Part shown: one piece after another, positions 1-8,274 of the stretch | Position numbering within the stretch: position 1 is the first letter of the stretch | How the letters are laid out: every line of letters starts with the position of its first letter | DNA from: an uncultured Alistipes sp. | GTDB taxonomy: Bacteria; Bacteroidota; Bacteroidia; Bacteroidales; Rikenellaceae | Direction: 5' to 3' | Assembly: GCA_947173915.1 (NCBI GenBank) | Contig: CAMWGZ010000002.1 | Coordinates: 1-26,394, forward strand | Length of the DNA: 26,394 nt | Program-made: the position numbers and the translations under genes | The notes under the pieces: generated by a model | Told to the model about the DNA's origin: nothing | What the model saw: the letters and a program-made list of their open reading frames with translations, nothing else | Database searches by the model: none

Positions 1-437
1 CGGGCGGCGACATCACGCACGCCATCCCCGACAACACGGGTTACATTCCCGAGGGCCAGCTGTTCCGGCGCAACGACTCCGACACGGGCAAGGTCATCGT
101 CGATCCGTTCCGTTCGCTCTCGCGTCTGAAGCAGCTCGTGATCGGCAAGAAGACGCGCGAGGACCATCCGCAGGTCATGAACGCCTGCGTGCGCCTCTAT
201 GCCGATGCGGCCAATGCCAAGACCAAGCTGGAGAACGGCTTCGACCTCTCGGATTACGACGAGCGCGCCCTCAAGTTCGCCTACGCCTATTCGGAGAAGC
301 TGCTTTCGATCGACGTCAATATCGAGATCACGCAGATGCTCGACATCGCCTGGAAACTCTTCGCCGAGTTCTTTACCAAAGAGGAGGTGGCGATCAAGAG
401 CGAGCTGGTGGCGAAATACTGGCCGAAAGCGGAGTAG
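1..437 (+). CDS. atpB: V-type ATP synthase subunit B, C-terminal part
   Basis: This is the 3' end of the gene for the non-catalytic nucleotide-binding subunit of the V1 head, which alternates with subunit A in the A3B3 hexamer on the cytoplasmic side. The reading frame enters at base 3, so the 5' part lies outside the window and about 144 residues remain. The visible part opens with GGDITHAIPDNTGYIPEGQ, a stretch typical of the end of the B-subunit nucleotide-binding domain, and continues into the helical C-terminal domain with DPFRSLSRLKQLVIG. Subunits D, I and K follow on the same strand, which supports a V-ATPase rather than an F-ATPase beta subunit. The gene ends TAG 5 bases before the next start. 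Subunit A and E genes would be expected upstream but are not in view. Confidence 0.93.
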   Translation, partial: GGDITHAIPDNTGYIPEGQLFRRNDSDTGKVIVDPFRSLSRLKQLVIGKKTREDHPQVMNACVRLYADAANAKTKLENGFDLSDYDERALKFAYAYSEKLLSIDVNIEITQMLDIAWKLFAEFFTKEEVAIKSELVAKYWPKAE

Positions 438-442
438 GTGCG

Positions 443-715
443 ATGAGGACGGGAAAGAATGTCTGGCTGTACGGCTTCGTGCAGACTGCCGTTATCCTGG
501 CGATCAGCTGGGGGACCGACTGGTGCATCCACGGATTGCCTCCCGTTGAAAAGGGGGCGGAGCTTGCGGTCGCTGCCATCTTCATTCTGGGACTCGGAAC
601 ACTGATCTTCGGCGGTACGGAGGCGTTGCTGCGACGGCGGCGGCGTTCTGCGGACCCGAAAGAACGCAATTCGGAAAATAGCAAAAGGGAAAATGGCAAT
701 CAAATTTCAATATAA
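443..715 (+). CDS. small two-helix membrane protein within the V-ATPase operon
   Basis: I do not recognise this 90-residue protein. It has two probable membrane helices, at about residues 9-26 and 39-58, joined by a short loop with a PPVEKG turn. The tail after residue 60 is very basic (a run of five arginines) and then polar, so the tail probably lies in the cytoplasm. The gene starts 5 bases after atpB and overlaps the start of atpD by 23 bases in another frame, so it is embedded in the operon and probably translated with it. It could be an assembly or accessory factor of the Vo membrane part; that is inference from position only. No other start fits better. The compact spacing and hydrophobic pattern argue that it is a real gene. 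Confidence 0.72.
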   Translation: MRTGKNVWLYGFVQTAVILAISWGTDWCIHGLPPVEKGAELAVAAIFILGLGTLIFGGTEALLRRRRRSADPKERNSENSKRENGNQISI

Positions 716-1301
716 TAAAACTTCTCTGGGCGAACTCGGCAAACAGCTGAAGATGCGGCAGAAGGCGCTCCCGACCATCAAGAGCAAGGAGTCGGCGCTG
801 CGGTCCGAAGTGAAGAAGGCCAAGGATACGGCGCAGGATTTCCGGCGGCGGCTCGACGCTTTGGAGGCCGAGTACGACTACATGGTCTCCCTGTGGGGCG
901 AGTTCGACGAGGAGCTGCTGCGCATCGCCGACATCGAACTGACGACGCAGAAGATCGCGGGTGTGCGTACCCCGGTGTTGCAGGAGATCCGCTTCGAGGA
1001 GAAGGAGTACGATCTCTTCTCGGCCCCCGTGTGGTTCGCCGACGGGATCGACGTGCTCAAGCGCATGGCCCGTCTGGGAATCGAATTCGAGGTGTTCAAC
1101 CGCAAGATGGAGCTGCTGGACTTCGCGCGGCGCAAGACCACGCAGAAGGTCAATCTCTACGAGAAGGTGCAGATTCCCGGTTACGAGGATGCCATCCGCA
1201 AGATCAAACGCTTCATGGAGGATGAGGAGAACCTCTCGAAATCCGCCCAGAAGATTGTGAAAACCAAACAACAGCAAGCCGAGGAGGGCGCAATGTTATG
1301 A
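693..1301 (+). CDS. atpD: V-type ATP synthase subunit D
   Basis: Subunit D forms the central rotor shaft of the V/A-type ATPase, linking the A3B3 head to the c-ring. The 202-residue length is usual for the family (about 200-215). The protein opens with a long amphipathic helix containing KTSLGELGKQLKMRQKALP and a following coiled coil, and ends with a second long helix containing NLYEKVQIPGYEDAIRKIKR; both are typical of subunit D, which is an antiparallel coiled coil. The start lies inside the preceding small membrane gene, and the stop TGA overlaps the ATG of subunit I as ATGA, so translation of D and I is probably coupled. It should not be confused with the F-ATPase beta gene, which is also called atpD. 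Confidence 0.93.
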   Translation: MAIKFQYNKTSLGELGKQLKMRQKALPTIKSKESALRSEVKKAKDTAQDFRRRLDALEAEYDYMVSLWGEFDEELLRIADIELTTQKIAGVRTPVLQEIRFEEKEYDLFSAPVWFADGIDVLKRMARLGIEFEVFNRKMELLDFARRKTTQKVNLYEKVQIPGYEDAIRKIKRFMEDEENLSKSAQKIVKTKQQQAEEGAML

Positions 1302-3115
1302 TCGCTAAAATGTCGAAATACGATCTGATCCTCTATGCGGCGCAGTGCGACGATTTCATCGGGAAGCTGCGCGACCTGGGGTTGGTCGATATAACTACGA
1401 CGGGGTGGGAACCCTCCGATGAGGACCGTCAGCTGCTGCTGTCGATCGAGCAGCATGCGCGGGCGGTCGAGGCGCTGGAGCGCTTCCGTCAGAGCGACCG
1501 CTTCGCGGCCGATGCCGGGGCGTTCGACTCGGGCGAGGAGGCTTTCGAATGTTACCGTGCGGCGACGCAGCGTGCGACGGCGCTCGGTGCGGAGATCGCC
1601 CGGCTGGAGAAGACGGCCGCCGAACTGCGTCCCTGGGGCGACTTCTCGCCCGAGGCGCTGCGGCGGCTCTCCGAGCAGGGCGTGGTGCTGCGCTTCTTCC
1701 TCACGCCCCGTGCGACCTACGAACGGGGCATCGCGGAGTGGTCGTCCCGTTATACGATCGAGCCGGTCCGCGAGGGAGAGACGAATTTCTATTTCGTCGT
1801 GGTAACCCGTCCGGGCGAAGAGGTGCTGCTCGACGCGCAGGAGGTCAAAATCCCGGATATGGACTACCGGCAGGCGGAGGCGGAGATCGACAAGGCCCGC
1901 CGGGAGCTGGCGGAGCTGGACCGTGACTTCTCGCGGGCGGCGCTGTCGGTCGATGCGATTCGGAAAAACCGGACGGCGCTGCTTGAGCGGTTGCAGGACA
2001 TTCGTGTGCGTGCGACGGCGCAAAAGGCGGCCGACGATACGCTCTACATCATGGAGGGCTGGGCCGAGGAGGCGACCTCCGGGAAGGTCGATGCCCTGCT
2101 GGCCGAATACCCCGACGTGATTTACCTCAAGAGCACCCCCACGCCCGAGGACGACACGCCCGTGAAGCTGCGCAACAGGCCCTTCGCCCATCTGTTCGAG
2201 GTAATCGGCGCTATGTACGCCCTGCCCAAGTACGGCACCATCGACCTGACCCGCTTCTTCGCTCCGTTCTACATGATCTTCTTCGGCTTCTGTCTGGCCG
2301 AGGGCGGATACGGACTCCTCATCCTGCTGGGCGGCCTCTATGCGGCGCTGCTCGGACGCAGGCGCGGCAACCGGCTCATCCGGGAGATCGGCCAGCTGAC
2401 GATGCTCTGCGGCGGCTCGGGTATGCTCTTCGGACTGGCCTCCGGCTCGTTCTTCGGGCTGCAGATGTCGGAGTGGAGCTGGCTGGGCGATATCCGCCAC
2501 CACCTGCTCACGCCCGAGATCCTCTTCCCGCTCTCGATCGGCATGGGTGCCGTGCAGGTGCTCTTCGCGATGGTCATCAATGCCTGCGTCACGGCCCGCA
2601 GCTTCGGATTCCGCTATGCGCTCTCGCTCATCGGCTGGATTCTGGTGCTGGTCTCGTCGGCCGCTGCGGGGCTGCTGCCCGAGAGCGTCGGATTCACGTT
2701 CCACTCGCCCGCCTACCTCGCGGTGCTGGGCATCGGGCTGGTGCTGATGTTCTTCTTCAACTCGCCCGGCAAGAATCCGCTGGTCAATCTGGGACTCGGT
2801 CTGTGGAACACTTACAACAACGTCTCGGGACTGGTGGGCGACCTGCTGTCGTACATACGTCTGTTCGCCATCGGTCTTTCGGGCGGTATCCTGGCGATGG
2901 TCTTCAACCAGCTGGCCGTCGGTATGAGTCCCGATATTCCGGTCGTCAAGCAGCTGGTCATGCTGTTGATCCTGCTGCTGGGTCACGGCATCAACCTCTT
3001 CATGTGCGTGCTCTCGTCGTTCGTGCATCCGCTGCGTCTGACCTTCGTGGAGTTCTACAAGAATGCGGGCTTCGAGGCTTCGACCCGGATTTTCGAACCG
3101 CTGAAAAACGATTAA
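1298..3115 (+). CDS. atpI: V-type ATP synthase subunit I (a-type stator subunit)
   Basis: Subunit I (equivalent to eukaryotic subunit a) forms the ion half-channels beside the c-ring and anchors the peripheral stalks. The 605-residue protein has a soluble N-terminal half (about residues 1-310, partly coiled coil) and a membrane half with about seven or eight helices, beginning near FFAPFYMIFFGFCLAEGGYG. The conserved segment LLSYIRLFAIGLSGG carries the arginine (R521) expected to interact with the ion-binding glutamate of the c-ring. The C-terminal helix ends in HPLRLTFVEFYKNAGF, also typical of the family. The start overlaps the stop of subunit D by 4 bases. The gap to subunit K is 44 bases and AT-rich. 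Confidence 0.93.
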   Translation: MIAKMSKYDLILYAAQCDDFIGKLRDLGLVDITTTGWEPSDEDRQLLLSIEQHARAVEALERFRQSDRFAADAGAFDSGEEAFECYRAATQRATALGAEIARLEKTAAELRPWGDFSPEALRRLSEQGVVLRFFLTPRATYERGIAEWSSRYTIEPVREGETNFYFVVVTRPGEEVLLDAQEVKIPDMDYRQAEAEIDKARRELAELDRDFSRAALSVDAIRKNRTALLERLQDIRVRATAQKAADDTLYIMEGWAEEATSGKVDALLAEYPDVIYLKSTPTPEDDTPVKLRNRPFAHLFEVIGAMYALPKYGTIDLTRFFAPFYMIFFGFCLAEGGYGLLILLGGLYAALLGRRRGNRLIREIGQLTMLCGGSGMLFGLASGSFFGLQMSEWSWLGDIRHHLLTPEILFPLSIGMGAVQVLFAMVINACVTARSFGFRYALSLIGWILVLVSSAAAGLLPESVGFTFHSPAYLAVLGIGLVLMFFFNSPGKNPLVNLGLGLWNTYNNVSGLVGDLLSYIRLFAIGLSGGILAMVFNQLAVGMSPDIPVVKQLVMLLILLLGHGINLFMCVLSSFVHPLRLTFVEFYKNAGFEASTRIFEPLKND

Positions 3116-3144
3116 ACGAAAAACAAATCAATATTAACAACTAA

Positions 3145-3606
<462 letters not shown>

Positions 3607-3624
3607 TTCGCGGGCGATCGTTTG

Positions 3625-3680
3625 CCGGCCGCGGACGTGCCTCCTCGAAAAGAGTCGCGTCCGCGGCCGGTATTATTTTA
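3625..3680 (+). terminator. intrinsic terminator of the V-ATPase operon
   Basis: A perfect 13-bp stem (3625-3637 with 3658-3670, starting CCGGCCGCGGACG) encloses a 20-base loop and is followed by TATTATTTTA. It sits 18 bases after the subunit K stop codon and 16 bases before the next gene. Confidence 0.85.
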
Positions 3681-3686
3681 AATTCT

Positions 3687-4157
3687 ATGAAAAATAAATT
3701 CTGTTTATTCGTCGCGCTTGCTTATGCCGCTATGGCGATGACCGGTTGCAACCACGCTGATGGGGGCAGCTATTATGAGTCATACGAATTGGCAAACGAT
3801 ACCGAGCATGTCATCTCGATCGTGCATCATCCGTTGTGCGTGCAGCTGCCCGATTCGCTGGTGTTGCAGCCGCACGGATCCTTTTTCCTGGAGCAGGGCG
3901 ATGCGTCGGGCAACGACTTTTTCGGCGGGGAGGATTCGTTCTACAAGAGGTTCGTCTGGTTCGACGGCCGCTATCGGCTGGCGATGGGCGATAATTTGCC
4001 GCTTCCGTTGCGCTTCTGTGACAAGAACTCCCCGGGATGGGCGGAGGCAATCTATGGGGACTGCGATGTGCTCTACATGTTTACCTATACCTTTTCGGAG
4101 GAGGATTACCGCTATGCGGTCGCGCATGGGGAGGAGTTTTCCGAGGCCGGAGAGTAG
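3687..4157 (+). CDS. lipoprotein of unknown function
   Basis: This 156-residue protein has a classical lipoprotein signal: MKNKF, a hydrophobic stretch, and a lipobox MTGC with the lipidated cysteine at C21. The mature part is acidic and rich in aromatic residues, with three further cysteines (in HHPLCVQL, LRFCDK and YGDCDVLY) and probably a beta-rich fold. I do not recognise a family. It stands alone between two terminators, so it is probably a single-gene transcript; I see no clear TAnnTTTG promoter box in the 6-base gap between the upstream terminator and the start, so it may depend on readthrough or on a promoter overlapping the terminator. No neighbour suggests a role. A cell-envelope location is inferred from the signal alone. 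Confidence 0.78.
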   Translation: MKNKFCLFVALAYAAMAMTGCNHADGGSYYESYELANDTEHVISIVHHPLCVQLPDSLVLQPHGSFFLEQGDASGNDFFGGEDSFYKRFVWFDGRYRLAMGDNLPLPLRFCDKNSPGWAEAIYGDCDVLYMFTYTFSEEDYRYAVAHGEEFSEAGE

Positions 4158-4213
4158 CGGATGCCTCCGTGCCGTGCGAGGCGGCTGGCCTTCCTGACTC
4201 CTCTGTATTGGCA

Positions 4214-4253
4214 ATCGGGGCCGGACTTTTCGAAAAGTCCGGCCCCGATTTGT
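4214..4253. terminator. bidirectional terminator between convergent genes
   Basis: A perfect 36-base palindrome (4214-4249, arms of 18, half-site ATCGGGGCCGGACTTTTC) lies between the lipoprotein gene on the plus strand and the TlpA-like gene on the minus strand. The T-run is within the palindrome arm and the hairpin is followed by TTGT, so it can serve both directions. Confidence 0.82.
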
Positions 4254-4269
4254 CGTCGGCGGGAGTGCG

Positions 4270-4851
4270 TCATTGCATTCCGTCGAGCGCCTCTGCGATC
4301 CGCCGGGCAAGCTGTGCGACGCTCTCATCCCCCGTGAACTCGCCTGCCGCGAGCAGCACCCTGCCTGCGGGGTCGATGATCAGGTTGCGGGGCACGTAGC
4401 GGGTGGCGTACAGTCCGTAAACCGTGCCGTCGGGGTCGAGTCCCACCGGGAAGGCGATGCCCGTCTCGTGGCAAAAAGCGGCGACCGTCTCGCGCTCCTC
4501 GGCCCGGGAGATGGGCAGGAAGCGGAACGGCCGGCCGGCGAACCGATCGACGATCCCCTCCTGCATGAGCGCCATCTGCTCCCGGCAGGTGGGACACCAG
4601 GTCGAAAAGAAGGTAAGCAGCACCACCTCTCCCCGCAGGGCGGAGAGGGTGGCCGTGCCGCCGTCGAGCAGCTCGACCGTGAAGTCGGGAGCCGTGTCGC
4701 CCGTGCGGACGAGCGCGGTCGCCTCGAACTCCTCCGGCTCCTCCGTGATGCACCCCGCCGCGCCGAGGAGCGGCAGGAGAAGGAGCGGCAGGAGCGATCT
4801 GCGCAGGACGGAGAGCGGGCGGAAGCGGCAGGGTGTGATCATGGGACGCAT
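4270..4851 (-). CDS. TlpA/ResA-like thioredoxin-fold lipoprotein
   Basis: This is a membrane-anchored thiol-disulfide oxidoreductase of the TlpA/ResA/AlkHP family, 193 residues. A basic N-terminus is followed by a leucine-rich signal and a lipobox LGAAGC with lipidated C34, so the enzyme faces the periplasm. The thioredoxin domain begins at about residue 52 with APDFTVELLDG. The active site is WCPTC (C86 and C89), and a typical VPRNLIIDPAGRV strand with the cis-proline region follows. Likely roles are reduction of periplasmic disulfides or cytochrome c maturation; the substrate cannot be told. Two starts are possible (4851 and 4842). It is the last gene of the minus-strand operon, 13 bases after mqnC. 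Confidence 0.87.
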   Translation of the reverse strand: MRPMITPCRFRPLSVLRRSLLPLLLLPLLGAAGCITEEPEEFEATALVRTGDTAPDFTVELLDGGTATLSALRGEVVLLTFFSTWCPTCREQMALMQEGIVDRFAGRPFRFLPISRAEERETVAAFCHETGIAFPVGLDPDGTVYGLYATRYVPRNLIIDPAGRVLLAAGEFTGDESVAQLARRIAEALDGMQ

Positions 4852-4864
4852 CGGTTGCGGGGGA

Positions 4865-5968
4865 TTATGCGCGGGGCGTTTCGCGCAGGCGGTAGAGCTG
4901 GTCGCGCAAGCGGGGCGTGAAGCCCGCCTCGCGGATGGCCTGCTGGATGCCTGCCGCGTCGAACCGGTTGCGTGCGCCGGCCGACGAGACGACGTTCTCT
5001 TCGATCATGATCGACCCCATGTCGTTCGCGCCGCTGTGGAGCGCCACCTGGGCCGTCTCCTTGCCGACGGTCAGCCACGAAGCCTGGATGTTGCGTATGT
5101 TGTCGAGCACCAGCCGGCTGACGGCGATGATGCGGATGTATTCGAGCGGCGAGAATACGGTGTTTACCCCCTGGCGCTCCAGCTCCGTGCCTGCCGAGCG
5201 GAAGATCCAGGGAATGAAAGCCAGGAAGCCGTAGTTCCCCTCGGGGCAGCGGTCCTGAAGTTCGCGGATGCGCAGCAGGTGCTCGACCCGCTGGCGGGGC
5301 GTTTCGACATGGCCGTACATCATCGTCGCGGAGGTGGGCAGGTTCAGGCAGTGTGCCTCGTGCATCACGTCGATCCACTCCTGCACGGAGGGCTTGGCGG
5401 GCGAGATGCGCCGCCGGACCTCGGGGTCGAGGATCTCGGCCCCCGCGCCGGGCAGCGAGTCGAGTCCCGCGGCTGTCAGCCGCCGGAGCGTGTCGCGGGT
5501 CGAGAGTCCGCTGATGCGGGCTATGTGGGCCACTTCGGGGGCACCGAGCGCATGCAGCCGCACCTGGGGGTAGAGCCGCTTGAGCGAGGAGAAGAGCTCC
5601 TCGTAGAAGTCGATGCCGAGCTGCGGATGGAGTCCCCCCTGAAGCAGCAGCTGGTCGCCGCCCAGCGCCAGCATGCCGTCGATCTTCTCGCGGTACTCTT
5701 CGAGGGTGGTAATGAAGGCCTGCTCGCTCTGGTGGGGCTTGCAGTGGAAGTTGCAGAAGCGGCAGCCCGAGATGCAGACGTTGGTAATGTTCACGTTGCG
5801 GTCGATCTGCCACGTGACGGTCCCGGGATCGGGAACGACGGCCCGGCGCACGCGGTCGGCCGTGAGGGCCAGCCGCTGGAGCGGGGCCTGCTCGTAGAGC
5901 CAGTGGGCTTCGTCGGCCGTCAGGCGCTCGCGCGCCAGGCATTTGTCGAAAATCGAATCGGCGTTCAT
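4865..5968 (-). CDS. mqnC: cyclic dehypoxanthinyl futalosine synthase (radical SAM)
   Basis: MqnC is the radical-SAM enzyme of the futalosine route to menaquinone; it cyclises dehypoxanthinyl futalosine. The 367-residue length is normal. The [4Fe-4S] ligands are the CxxxCxxC cysteines C65, C69 and C72 in VCISGCRFCNF. Family signatures follow in order: LLLQGGLHPQLGIDFYE, LDSLPGAGAEIL (usually PGGGAEIL), SATMMYGHVET, AFIPWIF, DNIRNIQASW and GANDMGSIMIEENVV. The TMMYGHVET and NIQASW stretches favour MqnC over its relatives MqnE and CofH. The start codon overlaps the stop of rnr as ATGA, so the two are probably translationally coupled. No other futalosine-pathway gene (mqnA, B, D, E) is in the window. 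Confidence 0.9.
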   Translation of the reverse strand: MNADSIFDKCLARERLTADEAHWLYEQAPLQRLALTADRVRRAVVPDPGTVTWQIDRNVNITNVCISGCRFCNFHCKPHQSEQAFITTLEEYREKIDGMLALGGDQLLLQGGLHPQLGIDFYEELFSSLKRLYPQVRLHALGAPEVAHIARISGLSTRDTLRRLTAAGLDSLPGAGAEILDPEVRRRISPAKPSVQEWIDVMHEAHCLNLPTSATMMYGHVETPRQRVEHLLRIRELQDRCPEGNYGFLAFIPWIFRSAGTELERQGVNTVFSPLEYIRIIAVSRLVLDNIRNIQASWLTVGKETAQVALHSGANDMGSIMIEENVVSSAGARNRFDAAGIQQAIREAGFTPRLRDQLYRLRETPRA

Positions 5969-8274
5969 CGTCTGTTGCGTTTGGATGCGGTTTTACGGGA
6001 TTTTTTCTCGGCCTTTTCGGACCGTTTTGTCTTTTTCGTCTGCTTCGCGGGCTTTTCGGATTGCCGGGTGCGTGCGGCGCTCTGCCGCCGGACGGGAGCC
6101 TCGGGCGAGTCGGGGTGCTGCGTGCCGGGCAGGATCAGCTCGAAGTCGAGCAGCCGCTTCTGGAGGTCGGCCCGCTTGACGCGGATGCGTACCGCGTCGC
6201 CCAGCGTGAAGACCGTGTTGTTGCGGTGGCCGTAAACCTCGTAGCGGTTCTCGTCGAACTGGTAGCGGTCGCCCTCGATCTCGCGCAGGGAGACCATTCC
6301 TTCGATGTGGGTGTCGTTCAGTTCGACGTAGATGCCCCAGTCGCTCATGCCCGAGATGTGGCCGTCGAAGAGCTGGCCGATCTTGTCCTGCATGAACTCG
6401 ACCATCTTGTACTTGATCGAGGCGCGCTCGGCTTCGGCGGCGACCACCTCGCGTTCGGAGGAGTGCACGCAGAGTTTTTCGAGCGCCTCGCGGTCGGCCG
6501 AACGGCCTCCGTCGAGGTAGCGGGCCAGCAGCCGGTGGACCATCATGTCGGGGTAGCGGCGGATCGGCGAGGTAAAGTGGGTGTAGTAGGGGAACGCCAG
6601 TCCGTAGTGGCCCAGGTTGTCGGTCGAATAGAAGGCTTTCGACATGGCGCGCACCGCGAGATTCGAGATCACGTTCTCCTCGGTGCGCCCCTTGGCCTTG
6701 GCGAAGAGCTGGTTCATCTCCTTGGCGATGGCCCGCCCCTTCTGGGCCTTGAATATGTAGCCGAAGCGGAGAACGAACGTGCGGAACTTTTCGAGCTTCT
6801 CCTCGTTGGGCACGTCGTGCACGCGATAGACCATCGTGCGGCGCACGTTGCGGCCGTTTACCCGCTGCTTGCCGCAGAATTCGGCCACGCGCCGGTTGGC
6901 CAGCAGCATGAACTCCTCGATGAGCTGGTTGGCCTCCTTCTGCTCCTTGAAATAGACTCCCAGCGGCTTGCCCTGGTCGTCGAGCCGGAATTTGGCCTCC
7001 TCGCGCTGGAAGCTCACCGCGCCGTTCTTGAAGCGCAACTTGCGCAGCGTCTGGGCCAGGCGGTTGAGGGTCAGGATCTCCTCCGCGAGGTCGCCCTGCC
7101 CGCTCTCGATGACCTGCTGGGCCTCCTCGTAGGAGAAGCGGCGGTCGGAGTAGATGACCGTGCGGCCGAACCACTCGTCGAGCAGCTCCGCCTGGTCGTT
7201 CAGCGTGAAGACCGCCGAGAAGCAGAGGCTCTCTTCGTGGGGCCGCAGCGAGCAAAGCTCGTTGCTGAGCTTCTCGGGCAGCATCGGAACGGTGCGATCG
7301 ACCAGATAGACCGACGTGCCGCGCTCCTGAGCCTCGGTGTCGATCGGGGTGCGGGGCGTGACGTAGTGGGTCACGTCGGCGATGTGCACGCCGATCTCCC
7401 AGCGCCCCTCGCCGATCTTGCGGACCGAGAGGGCATCGTCGAAGTCCTTCGCGTCGGCCGGGTCGATCGTGAAGGTGGTCACGCTGCGGAAGTCGCGGCG
7501 GGCGGCGTAATCCTCCTTCGTGATCGCGGAAGGGATGCGTTCGGCCGCCTCCTCGATCTTCGGCTCGAAGCGGTAGGGAAGGCCGTATTCGGCCAGGATG
7601 GCGTGCATCTCGGTCTCGTTCTCTCCGGGGGTGCCGAGCACCTCGACCAGTTCGCCGGCGGGGCTTTTCGACCCCAGGGGCCAGTCCGCGATGCGGACGA
7701 CCACCTTCTGGCCGTTTTGGACGGTCGGGTTGTCGCGCCGCGAGAGATAGACGTCCAGCGGCAGGCGGCGCGGGTCGATCCGCACGAAGATGGCGTGGTC
7801 GCTTACCTCGGCGATGCCGACATACTGCTTGCCGCTGCGCTCGACGATGCGCGTGATCTCGCCTTCGAGCGATCCCGAGTGCGAGCGGCGCGTGACGACC
7901 AGCTCCACGCGGTCGCCGTCCAGGGCGTTGAGCGAGTTGCGCTGGCTGACGTATATGTCGTTCTGCTCGGAGTCCGTGCGGACGTACATCGCACCGCTCT
8001 GGATCATATCGACCACCCCTTCCAGGCGGGGAAGCTCCCTGCCGCTGAGGCGGTATTTCTCGCGGCCGCACTCCTCGATGACCCCCTCCGAGAGCAGCTC
8101 CCCGATGATTTCGCGGGTGCGGGCGCGCCCCTCCTTGGTCGCGCCGCCCGAGGCGGAGGCCAGGTGCTTGAGCGAGAACTTGTTGCACGGAGCTTCGCGA
8201 AACAGGCTGATGATGAGTGAAGAGCGGTCGAATGCGGCCGCCGGTCCGTTATTTTTTTTCGTTGTTTTGCTCAT
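5965..8274 (-). CDS. rnr: ribonuclease R
   Basis: RNase R is a processive 3'-5' exoribonuclease that degrades structured RNA. I place the start at MSKTTKKNNG (8274), giving 769 residues; the frame stays open upstream, but that part reads as antisense of the amidohydrolase and is arginine and proline rich. Domains in order are an N-terminal winged-helix-like region (about 15-80), two cold-shock domains, the catalytic RNB domain and a C-terminal S1 domain (GHISGMSDWGIYVEL). The metal-binding acidic cluster is IDPADAKDFDDA (D271, D274, D277, D279, D280). HFTSPIRRYPD is the other RNB signature. The protein ends in a lysine-rich tail of about 35 residues, probably for RNA binding. Start and stop both overlap neighbours by 4 bases. 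Confidence 0.95.
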   Translation of the reverse strand: MSKTTKKNNGPAAAFDRSSLIISLFREAPCNKFSLKHLASASGGATKEGRARTREIIGELLSEGVIEECGREKYRLSGRELPRLEGVVDMIQSGAMYVRTDSEQNDIYVSQRNSLNALDGDRVELVVTRRSHSGSLEGEITRIVERSGKQYVGIAEVSDHAIFVRIDPRRLPLDVYLSRRDNPTVQNGQKVVVRIADWPLGSKSPAGELVEVLGTPGENETEMHAILAEYGLPYRFEPKIEEAAERIPSAITKEDYAARRDFRSVTTFTIDPADAKDFDDALSVRKIGEGRWEIGVHIADVTHYVTPRTPIDTEAQERGTSVYLVDRTVPMLPEKLSNELCSLRPHEESLCFSAVFTLNDQAELLDEWFGRTVIYSDRRFSYEEAQQVIESGQGDLAEEILTLNRLAQTLRKLRFKNGAVSFQREEAKFRLDDQGKPLGVYFKEQKEANQLIEEFMLLANRRVAEFCGKQRVNGRNVRRTMVYRVHDVPNEEKLEKFRTFVLRFGYIFKAQKGRAIAKEMNQLFAKAKGRTEENVISNLAVRAMSKAFYSTDNLGHYGLAFPYYTHFTSPIRRYPDMMVHRLLARYLDGGRSADREALEKLCVHSSEREVVAAEAERASIKYKMVEFMQDKIGQLFDGHISGMSDWGIYVELNDTHIEGMVSLREIEGDRYQFDENRYEVYGHRNNTVFTLGDAVRIRVKRADLQKRLLDFELILPGTQHPDSPEAPVRRQSAARTRQSEKPAKQTKKTKRSEKAEKKSRKTASKRNRR

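Noticed and set aside
1181-3028. A 615-codon open frame on the minus strand
   Set aside because: It is antisense to V-ATPase subunit I and reads as Glu-, Arg- and His-rich low-complexity sequence.
6061-8220. A 719-codon open frame on the plus strand
   Set aside because: It is antisense to RNase R, whose RNB and S1 motifs are clear; the opposite frame shows no family motif.
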